Positions 48,274-58,830 of a DNA stretch of 64,000 bases are shown in pieces. This stretch comes from Colletotrichum lupini (Eukaryota; Ascomycota; Sordariomycetes; Glomerellales; Glomerellaceae). Both the position numbers and the translations under genes were made by a program. The notes beneath the pieces were generated by a model, which saw only the letters and a program-made list of their open reading frames with translations, searched no databases and had not been told where the DNA came from. Numbering within the stretch: position 1 is the stretch's first letter; the number at the start of each line of letters is the position of its first letter. The stretch spans positions 2,914,001-2,978,000 of the forward strand of contig NC_064680.1 in the NCBI RefSeq assembly GCF_023278565.1, in the 5' to 3' direction.

Positions 48274-48473
48274 AAGTATATAATATAAAGAAGAAGCTTA
48301 TAGAAGCTAATTATTATTAAAGTTTAAAAAATAAATTATTAAAATTTACCCTTCCCTTAAGGTATACTATTAGCGCTTTATATATACCTAAGCTACTTTT
48401 TTATTACTTAGTCCCCCTCTTTATACCCCCTAAGCTATCCCTTAACTAACGAGGCCTAATTAGTAAGGCTTAA
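48274..48473 (+). repeat. 200-bp LTR-like repeat, copy 3 (right edge of the nested complex)
   Basis: It has the same sequence order and orientation as 32471-32670 and 32684-32886. RIP-type composition ends abruptly just after it, so it marks the right border of the AT-rich complex. Confidence 0.7.
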
Positions 48474-49251
48474 TACGGGTTATAGTAGTTAAAAAGAAGT
48501 GGTTAAAGCTATCGAGATTAAAAAACAAAGAGGTCAGTCCCGTGCGAAAAAGAAGAAGAAAAAAAAGAAGAAGATAAAAAAACCGTATAAACGTTAGCAC
48601 GGCATTCTATCACTTGCTAAAGATCAAAGAACTCACCTACCGGGGAAGGGGTATATAGTCGCTATTTCTAAGAAAGGGGCTAGCCACGATCCGAGGCGGA
48701 GTCCGGCCTTGAACGCTTATTTCTGCCCTCGAAAAGCTTTTGAACTAATCCGGCCATCTTCTATAGTTTAGTATCTCCCGCCAGAGATGTGTATAGAATA
48801 TCTCTGACAAATGCTCTTTTCAACGATTAAAGTGACGCAAAAGTTTTGAACGAAGTGGAAGAGGGGAAGGGGGAAAGTGGACGAAGCCCAGAAATCCTCC
48901 AAAGGGGGTATGTAAGTAAAAGTCCATTCCTACCGACTACTCAGACTCCAACAGCGTAGTATGTTAACCATAGAGGGCCGAAAAGACGATAGTAATATTT
49001 TCCCTATCACCTTACCTCTCTGCCAACCAATGGCAATATCGTAATAATAACAGATTGTACGAGAATTTGCCAGTTATATCTGATACGGTAAAGCTTAACT
49101 AGGCAATCTCAGCCCCCATCCTTACAATTTGCAAGAGGAGAGAAAAGTAGCAAGAAGGTCCGCACCGAAGACGGAGGAGGCGTTCGGTTTTCCGGAAAGT
49201 CTAACCTTGCGAAGATTAATTATGGTATCGTTGCTACATACTTCGGAAATA

Positions 49252-49258
<7 letters not shown>

Positions 49259-49289
<31 letters not shown>
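49259..49289 (+). repeat. (GA)n microsatellite
   Basis: About fifteen uninterrupted GA units. They create a spurious Arg-Glu repeat in an open frame. Confidence 0.95.
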
Positions 49290-49292
<3 letters not shown>

Positions 49293-50445
49293 CGGGTACT
49301 CTGGGAGAAAATACCACAAGTACATACAATATCTGTAGAGGTTTAGAAAGAAAGAGGGGTAATAAGCCAGAACCCGTAACTAAAAGAGGTAGCTTTTCTT
49401 ACATAATGTAACTGTACAATATCAGCCGTCCCCGAGGATCGTCGTCGTTATCGGGGTCACGGCGAATAAGTAAAAACTTTTCCTCTCTTTGAAATAAGGT
49501 GCGTACTCCTATGGTATTCCGTATGTAGCTCAGCAATTACGGCTAGCAGCGGGCGAGCTGAAAGTTTAAGGGGACTCTGGCTCCACGGCTCGGGCAACCT
49601 AGCCCTCTTGTGGGCACTGATAAGGAATCCATAGAGTTTGGAATTATGGTCTAGACCCGAGGACCAAAAAGACCTAGTGAAACTACGATACTGTAACTAG
49701 GGAGACTTATCACCTGACGACCTACCTCTACAAGTCTCCATACATTCAACGGCCTGTCCCTATACGGATAAAGGTAAAGATCCCGGACGCAGAGGGTGCG
49801 GAGTATGGTCTACCTAAGGTATACATAAGAGGGATCCAGGGGAGGCTATCTAAACTCAAACACCTCGGTTACTAGACTGTTAGTATGCCAATTGTGTAGT
49901 ACTCGAGCAGATTAGGGAAGGCTCCATTATAAGTAGATCAACTACGGTATCAGAATTTTCATCTATTATCAGACCCTTCACCGGCATCATTTCCCAAGCC
50001 CAGAGGCTAGAACTGGGCTAAGGTACTAGTTCTCTAGATCGTGGCCTGTATCGCAGTCCGTGGACCATGCATATCCGCAGGTAGTATTCGTACACTATGT
50101 AGCATTCAAAAATATAATCATATCAGAAAGAATCAGGGAGTAGGGAGCGCACGACGGACGCGCCACGCGTAACGCCGGACTAAACTCTCCTCCTCCAGAA
50201 TCAAAAGTATCATTAGCTTTACGAGAAACTCCCCATCCGCACCTTACAGTCGCACCATACAACATCAGCTAATCTATCGAAACCTTGTGTTGCTTATAAT
50301 AGGACCCGGACGACGACGACGATTCGAGAGTATCAATTAGACTCTATCTCGGTATATCATCTACGACCTGCGTGGTAGGAAAAGAAAAGGACAGGATCCA
50401 ACTCCGAACCTTCTATCTACCGAGCTGCCCCGTTCCAAGATGAGC

Positions 50446-50486
50446 GGTAGCCTAGGTACCTACCTACCTAGGTAAGGTACTCCGTA
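50446..50486. repeat. CCTAGGTACCT-type palindromic words
   Basis: Overlapping TAGGTACCTACC and CCTAGGTAAGGTAC words lie upstream of the LINE-type gene. The same word family is clustered at 63591-63830. Confidence 0.6.
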
Positions 50487-50768
50487 GACGCCGGTCTCTA
50501 CCTCAAGGTATATCACACACGCACACTCGTCGTCAATTCCGTCTTCCAATCTTCCATTATTTTCTACATATCTCCCATCTTTATCGCTTCCAACTCCATT
50601 AATTCATTCCATCATCATCTTTTCAACATACACCTTAGCCGAACATCGAAGAACCGTTTAGCATCTTGTCTTTTTTCTTCTCTCTTTTTCTCCTAGCGAG
50701 CCATTCTCTTCTCGCCCGTGGCTTCATACTTCAAAGACGCCAACCATTGCGTTAGTACTGAAGTGTAG

Positions 50769-52393
50769 GCCATAGGTGCCAGCTCGAGTTGCTTGAACGG
50801 CGAGATTGAAGGGGCCCTCGTCATTTGGCAGATCAACCTGAAAGCTAGCAGAATCCGTGCGAAATATCTTGTCAACCTTACCAAAAACAAGTACCCGAAT
50901 AGACCACCTCATGTCATTGCCATTCAAGATCCTCCAAAGGAACTTCCATGGATTTCCACCGGGAACTACAAACCGGTGTACCGAACAGCTCGAACGCTAC
51001 GCGAGGAAGACCATCCATACATACCGTGTAAGCCAACCAAGAAGGCCAAATACGAGCAACGACAGCTTGTGGATCTTGATCCAGTGGCCTTCTTGGTGTT
51101 GGACACGATTCCTGTCGGACATTGGTATCCAACTTTTCACGAGGACCTAGACGCCGACCCCCGGGACTTTCAGGACCGCCTCGACCGCCTCGACCCCCCG
51201 ATGCCGCGACACGAAGACGCTTTCGCTGTGACCTTGGCCCTTTCAACCTTGGCTGGTCCCATAAACATTCACAACGTTTACAATCGCCAGACGAAAATCA
51301 ATATCGACAGGCTTTTGGCCACGTGCACCTTGGGCCAGGACAACCTCCTCCTCGGCGATTTCAACCTACATCACCCCCGCTGGTCCCGCATACCCTTTGT
51401 CGGACCTATAACCTCTGACGCTCGGAGTCTCTTTCACGGGACTGAACAGGCCGGCATGGAATGCATCACTGAGCCTGGCGCCATGACGTACAGCCGAGGT
51501 AGCGACAAGGAAAAACACACCTCTACCATCGACCTGGCATTTCTCAGCCAAAGGTTACTGCATCGTTTTACAGATTGGAGCATCTTGGAAGGGGGTAACT
51601 TCGATTCAGATCATCGAATCATTCAGACCACTCTACTCATGGAGCCCGATCGAACGTCCAGCGATCGCTACCTCTGGGGCAAGGCTGACGTTGCCGGGTT
51701 TCGTGCTCATGTAGAGCGTGAGCTGGCCAACTCGGGCTTGCTGGACACGGCACTTATGAGCAAACCCGACATCAATGCTTATTTCTCCAAGTTCAACGAC
51801 ATCATTCGACTCGCCATCCCTTTGCATGTTCCCCTCGCCAAGCATCCCGTCATCCGCCGCTCAGCCAAGCCGCCACCTTTGAGGGACAGGCAACATCCAA
51901 ATTTTGAGCAACAGGCTTCGACTCGGCTGGGCACCGATCTAGATGCGGAGCACGACTTTGACTCTTTTTGCCGGCGCCTCGAACAGCAAACCAGGACGGA
52001 AAAGACGAAAAAGTGGCGGACCATGCTTTCTGGCGAAGGCGACGACTCCCCAACTATCCACAAGCGTGCCAAGATAGGCGCCTTCTTGAGCAAACCTCGC
52101 GTCTCCGGTCAGATACCCTTCCTCGTCGGCTCAGACAAGACCAAGTGCACAAGCCTCGAGGAGAATGCCCAGTGCCTCCGGAAATCAGTGTGGCCTAATA
52201 CCAGCCAAGGGCCCACAGCACCCCCTCTTCAACTTCCCGACCTCGACCCTCTACAACCCCAGCTCTTTGCCGACCAAGTTGTCTCTGATGACGATGTCAA
52301 AGCTGTCTTGTCAGGCCTCACCCGCGGTAAGGCTGCCGGGCCAGATGGAGTTTCGCCAGACGCCCTGAAGATGCTCTACTACCCTTTTGACGA
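50769..52393 (+). pseudogene. LINE-type polyprotein, 5' half: endonuclease and start of reverse transcriptase, interrupted by Copia copy 3
   Basis: The frame is open from 50769, but no in-frame ATG precedes the first domain, so the true start may be in an upstream exon or lost. An exonuclease-endonuclease-phosphatase domain runs from VIWQINLKASR through LLLGDFNLHHPRW to the SDHR motif, as in the apurinic-like endonuclease of fungal LINEs. The reverse transcriptase begins near GKAAGPDGVSPDALK just before the break. At 52389-52393 GACGA is followed by the Copia LTR; it recurs at 58831-58835, where the frame continues without shift. The sequence has normal GC and no RIP, in contrast to the element inside it. 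Confidence 0.85.
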
Positions 52394-52595
52394 TGTTAGT
52401 ATCCCTATTATAGGGTAGTTGGTTCGAACCGTAGTTAACGAAGAGATTAATTGAACTATATAAATATTTGCGTAGGTATAAAAAGGAGGTTCTAACCGTA
52501 AGTTAGGCTAGCTATAATAATTATAAATAGGGCCCTTAATTAGCCCCTACGTAGTTAGCTATATACCGCGGTCGAATTAGACTTCTAATTTAATA
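52394..52595 (-). repeat. 3' LTR of Copia copy 3
   Basis: Begins TGTTAGTATCC on the plus strand; its inner end is RIPed (TAATA in place of CGACA). It matches 58629-58830. Confidence 0.92.
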
Positions 52596-55500
52596 CTAAC
52601 TTTCTCTTTTTTTTATTAATTTAACCGCTACGGTTAGAGGTATAATTCGACCTCGGGCCCGTTTACTAAGTTATCTCCTTTTCCCCCTTTTTTTTTCTCT
52701 TTTTATATAACCTATCCCTCTATTCGTACGGTAACTTTTCTACTACTTATAAATTACTCTAATCCCTTATTTAATATTACTTTTATAAAAGCGTTTGTAA
52801 GGTTATTTTTATTATTAATTTAACGGATCTCGAGTATCTCGTGCCTTTTGTATAATTACCTAAGGGCTATAATATTAATTATAAGCCTCTTTTCCTTCGT
52901 CGTTCCTAATTTAACGAGGCATTCGTATAGCGAGTAGGAATTAGTATAAATAACCGTTAGAATAAGTAAAAAGCTAATTCGATCGGTAATCTTCCTTAGC
53001 GTTATTAAAATTATATAGGAGAGGTTAACGCCGTTAACTATACTATATACCTCTAACGTTAGTATACTTCTTATTACCTACTTACTTTTAATTAACGAGT
53101 AGTAGATTATATTACTATATATAGTAAATTCGCTCTTACTTATACTCTCGTTAGCTAGGATAATAATATACCCTAATTACGAAGTAAGGTCGTTATTATT
53201 CGTAAATAACCTATTAACGAAGACGTAGAGCTTACTAGTCGTAAGGTCGATCGGGTAGTAAACGAGACCTCGATCGAGATTCGTTTATTATTACTTAAGC
53301 TACTTATTAAGTACCTCGACGTCTTATTTAGTTAGATTTATAACTTATACTACCCTAGCGTAGTTAAAAGTCGCCTTAGGTTAATAAATACTTATAATAT
53401 ATACCCCTTGCGCAAGCTTAGCTTTATATTATTTCTTAACGTTAGTTATATTTAGATCGATAAGGTTAATCTTCTCGCCCTACCCCTTTTATTAAAAAAC
53501 GACGGTTTCCCCTTCGATTATAAAAATCCCGCTATTAAATACTAAGGGGGTATTTATTATAAGGACCTCTTTTAGCTTCGCTACGAAGCCCGCTTTTTAA
53601 AGCTCCTTATCTTCCTTTTTTATAAAGTTAATATCGGATAGGCCTAATATATTATTAATTTATATTCTAACGATCCTAAATTAGTCGCCTTCGTACTCCG
53701 TAATTAGTAAGCACGGGTTATACGTAGAGGTAACTATTAATAGTTAATTAATATAAAAATCGTAGTAAGTAGCTTATTAATAAGTGCCCGATTCTACGAG
53801 CCTATATAGTAGCTTAAGTACTTTAATAATCGTGCTTTTTAAGTACTTACTAGCCATTTCCTTTAGTAAATAGGCTAGGATTTTTCTTATAAGCCCTGTG
53901 GCTAATTAGGTATAGGCCTAGGTAATATTACGGCTCTAAATCTCGTATCCCTTTTTCTATAATAATACTATTAGTACTATTATTAATCGTTAGCTATAGC
54001 GCTATATAGTAAGTAATTATATAAGTAGCGTCGCCTTTTTAACGTCGCTATACCCCTAAATTACGTATCTAGACTTCTCGTACGGCTAGGGTGTTCCTTT
54101 CTTTTTAATCTTATAAACTATTTATAATTTAAATATATAGAGGTTTATATATTTTTCGGGGTTATATAAGATAAATTAATAAACCCCTTAATTACGAAAA
54201 GTATCTACTTCGTTAAGATCTAATCCTTTATACGGCTTTTTAGTAGTTATAATTACGCCTTTTTTATATAGTTTAACCACTAGCTCGAAATCGGCTTTTT
54301 TTTTTATTATATAAAAGGTATTAATTACCTCGTTGCTAGTAATAAATTGCTGCGTTAGGGCTTGCTATCGTGGTCTTTTATAACGTCTCGCTAGTAATAT
54401 TAGTACCCTTTTAGTAATTTCTTTTTTTATATCGTCTATTAGTATTACTACGACGATTTTGTTAAGGATAATTTCTTATACCTCTACTGCGGGTTATATA
54501 GTTTCCCCTAGCTCTTCTTTTTTTTATAAGTTAGAAATTACCTCGTTAAGATCTATATAATACGGTCTAACTACTATAATTAACATTTTGAGTAGCTAGT
54601 CGCGATCTCTCGTAACTATATAAGAGCGCTCGTTAACGGAAATTAATTTATATAGCCTAGCCTATTATTAAGTAATTTCGCGCCATACTCGTATATCTAA
54701 ATTTAGTACTATATCTAGATTATCCCCTATATTAGGCCTATTATGCATAGTAATTACCTCGTTAACTTACTTTTTTATATTTACCTCGCGCAGTGCCCGT
54801 ATTATTTTTTTAATTACTTAGGCTCGTTAGTTTACGCTTAGTAATAGTAGCGAGGCTAAGGTCGTTCTTAAATATACTCTAAATACTAATAGCGTTAGTA
54901 TAAGTCCGTTAGGCCTTATAATATCGTTATAGTATTTGAGTATTATTTAAATATATTCGTCGTTAGTAGAATCCGGATTTTCCTCTTTAATAATTCTAAA
55001 CGCCCTTTTTAACTATTAGTATACCCTCTTTACTTTTTTAATACTATAGTGCGCTTTAATAAGTACGACTTTTAGCTATATACCGTAGGCCGTCGTATTA
55101 TCCCTAAATTCTACTAATTTAAAGCTAGTACTAGCGTCGGTTCTAATACCGTTTAGCGGTCCTTAGTATATATCGATCTAGCTTTTTCGCAGGGCTGCCT
55201 ATACTATTTTTACTTATAAATCCTAGAGGAATTGCCTTACTTAGAAAGATATAGCTACGTCGATTATATATAGTACTAGCCGACTATTTAAGTAGAAGAT
55301 ATCGACGACGATTTCCTAATTAAAGTTAAGCTTATTACGTAATTTAAACTTAAATTTACGTAGGCTCTACGTATTTATTTAGTATTAGTAATATACTTTC
55401 GTTAACTACTCTAGTGCCCCTATTTTAATATTATTATTACTTAATTGCTTTAAGAGGTTATATAGCCTCGTAACTAACGGGTACCCGAATTTTTAGTATA

Positions 55501-58500
55501 GTCTTCTAAGCTTACTTTCCGTTAAGTAATTAATCGACTTCGTATTATTAGTAAGCTTTATAAACGTATACCCCTATCGTCGTTTAACTATCTCGAAGTA
55601 CTTACCGCTAGAGATTCTATTCTTTATATTATCGAATATAATACCTAGTCGATCTATATCTTTTAGATATAAGAGAAATAGGGTATTAATAGGTAAAATA
55701 TAAAAAGCTATCGTTCCGAAGTACGTTTTTATTTTTATTATACCTAGGGTAACGATTTCCTTACTTAGGCCAAAACTAATTTTTATAATACTCGCTATTA
55801 ACGTATTAAGCGTTACTAACGCGATCTTTTATAGCGCTTAGAATTACCCTTTTTTTTTAGTTAATTATTATAATACTTTAGTATTTAGGATAATTTTATA
55901 AAAATTATCTAGGCCGTACCTTTCGCTCGCGTAGAATGCTTATACGAGCTTAGTATTCGAGGGATCTAAGTAGTATAAAAAGGACCCCTCTAGCTACCCC
56001 TAAATATACTTAGTACTATATTCCTTTTTTTTAAATATTAATAAAGAGAGCGTCTTCTCCTTAATCGTTAAGAAAATAGGCTTCGGCCTTATTAAATTCG
56101 CCCTTTCGGCTACTTCTATATCCGTTATCTAAGGGACCTTCTTTTATTATTTATAAATAAAAGCCTACTTATTAAGAGCTTTTATTACCCCCTATTCGTT
56201 TAGCCTCGTATATCTTCTAGAGGCTAACGGGGTAAAAAAAAAGTAGTTAATATCGTTAATTTCGTTATAATCTAATTCGTTAGTATAGGGGGTAAGATCT
56301 TCCTTATTTTCTAAATCTCTTATAGGGGGTATATATTTTAGGCCGCTACTTTAACTACTATTACTAAGTTCCGTGCCCCTAGATCTACCTTTATATATAA
56401 CGAGGAATTAGTTAAACTAACGAGGGTTAGTTTTACCGTTTACTACCCTCGACTTTTTATACTATTCGTACGATTTAGTACGCTCTTTTTTAGAGTAGTT
56501 ACTTAACTAATATCTATCCTTTTTATAAATATAGTATTACTTTTTTTATTACCCTACTCGTAAGTTAAATCTCTACTTATTTAACGAATCTGGGCCTCCT
56601 TATTAGCGATTGCCGTATCTAGCCTCTTTTCCTTTCTTATTATACGTTCGATCGACCTAATATTACTAATAAGGGCCGTCGTATACTTAGAAATAGGTTT
56701 AGTACGGCATTCTTATCTTAATATTAAAGCTAGATCTTAGCCTCGAGTAGAGCGTCTCGTAGTTTTCGGGTACCTAGTATAGGGTTATTTTTATCTTTAA
56801 TATACGCTAGATTACGGTATAGAAATATTTAACTTTCCGCTCGTTTATCCCCTTATTTAGCTAGGTTTTCGCTAGCTTATCGATTCGATTAATAAGCTTT
56901 TTAAGGATTTCTATTTGCGATTTGCCCTCTATTATCCTAGCTATAAATACGAAAGAAATCGCTCGTAACTTAAATAGGAGCTCTAAGTTCTTATTATAGG
57001 TCTCGAAGCGGCTTCGGATTACGTTAATTATACTAAGAAAGTCGTTTCGATTAAGATTACGTACCGCTTCGTAGTAATAATTAAAGGCTTTGCTTACGAG
57101 TACGATATTAATTACTAAATAGTATTAGTATTCCTTAATTCCGACTTTTTCGTAATAATCGTAAAACATCGTTAGGGTTTTTTATAAGACTTTATACTTC
57201 CCCCTAGAGTATAATTTCTCTTTTAGGAAGATCTTTTTAAAGTTTATAAATTACCTTATATTTACTATTAGATTTTCGGTATTTATATGCGATCCCTGCG
57301 TCGCTACGTATTATTAATAACTTTAGGTTATTTACTTCCTTTCTTATTAACTAATCGGTACCGAATTTCGTATTAATAGCGGTAACGAGTTATAGATCGA
57401 AATAAGTAGAATTATTAATTATTATACTTCTAATACTATATTTTACCCCGGTATATCCTTTTGTAACAATAGATTTTTATTAGTAATTATAGGGAGGAAA
57501 TCTGGGTCGTTTACCCTTTTTCTAAATTCGTTAAAGTAATTATATGCTCTGTTGACCTATGCCTAGTTCTATAGTACGAATTCCTCCTCTATAATTATTA
57601 CTACTAGTATTTTATATAGCTCTTATAATTATAATTGCGCTAGTAATACCCCTCGCTTATAGAAGAATTTATTAACTACTTTCGTAATTCTTAGGCTTGC
57701 GCTCGTAAACTATTCGTTTAGCTAATAACTAAGGTTATTTATAATCTCGTAAAATAGGGGTTATTCTTATTCCCCCTTTTTCTTATAAACCTTAGTTAAA
57801 TAGATTAATACTACGTTAATTTACTTACCGTTAGGCTAATTTGCGATTCTATATATCTACGTTCCTTAATAGTCCGGGTTAATATTTACTTATTTATAAG
57901 GGATTAGGATTCTATTTAGGATCGGGTTTCGTCCTCTTTTTTTTTACCCTAACTCGCTAAGGGTCGTGCTCTAGCTTATACCCGTATTAATAGTTATTAG
58001 CGTATTTAATTTTAATAAGGATATATCTAATCCGCGCGCTAGTCATAGTAAATTTATACTTTCGCTACCTAACGAATTTATTAAGGTCTAAGAGATTCCC
58101 GCTTTCTCTCGCTATCTCGTTATTACTCTCGTTTTTATTATTTTTAATAATTACTACTACCCTTTTAGATCGCTAACTATCGTACTTACTAAGATCCTCC
58201 TCTTTATTTAATATAAAAGGATAGGTTTTAATAGTTCTTTTTAATAATAGTAATAATAGACGTTTATATTACCGTAAGAAGATATAGTAATTAGTCTCGG
58301 GATTTTTACTAGTTAATTTTTAATCGTAAGCCGGCCGCGGAAAAGTCGTTTAGTAAAAAAGCTATTTAAGGTAATAGTAAAAGGCTAGTTACTTAAGCGG
58401 TTCTATTAATTAACGTAGTTTAATATAATAAACGTCGACCTCTCGTAAGTAATAAAGGGCTACGATTACTCGATTCTATATAGTATTTAAGAATCGCCTC

Positions 58501-58628
58501 TTTTTTCGTTTACTTCTATAAGGTTAATTAGTACGAATCTCCTATCCCGTGCGGTATTAAAAAGTCGTCTTTTTTACGTAGCGAGATACCTTACTAATCT
58601 ATAATAATAAAATTTAATTACTAATTAG

Positions 58629-58830
58629 TATTAGTATCCTTATTATAGGGTAGTTAGTTCGAACCGTAATTAACGAAGAGATTAATTAAACTATATAAAT
58701 ATCTACGTAGGTATAAAAAGGAGGTTCTAACCGTAGGTTGGGCTAGCTACGATAATCGTAAATAGGGCCCCTAATTGGCCCCTGCGTAGTCGGCTGTATG
58801 CCGCGGTCGAATTAGACTTCCAATCCGACA
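58629..58830 (-). repeat. 5' LTR of Copia copy 3, least mutated copy of this LTR
   Basis: Ends CAATCCGACA at 58830. Several CpA and TpG sites survive in the last ~100 bp, so this is the best guide to the original LTR sequence. Confidence 0.92.

Larger units (their letters stand above)
48474..50768. other. Non-RIPed region without a credible gene, upstream of the LINE-type gene
   Basis: Composition is near normal, but no open frame has family features. The open frame at 49129-49338 is produced by a GA repeat. The last ~250 bp (50510-50700) are pyrimidine-rich with many CATC and CTTC words, like a fungal promoter or 5' leader for the LINE-type frame. I found no second ORF1-like sequence here. 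Confidence 0.5.
52394..58830 (-). mobile_element. Ty1/Copia LTR retrotransposon, copy 3, inserted into the LINE-type gene; internally deleted and RIPed
   Basis: LTRs of 202 bp lie at 52394-52595 and 58629-58830, with perfect GACGA target duplications (52389-52393, 58831-58835). On the minus strand it is colinear with copies 1 and 2: RNase H-like around 52.9-53.2 kb, reverse transcriptase around 53.4-54.2 kb, integrase around 54.6-55.6 kb. It is 6437 bp because about 0.98 kb of the 5' internal region (matching about 33.89-34.87 kb of copy 2) is missing, with the join near 58.31 kb. RIP is heavy inside but weakens over the outer part of both LTRs, where TG...CA ends survive. Confidence 0.9.

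Noticed and set aside
49129..49338. 69-codon frame with an Arg-Glu repeat
   Set aside because: Produced by the (GA)n microsatellite; no other support.
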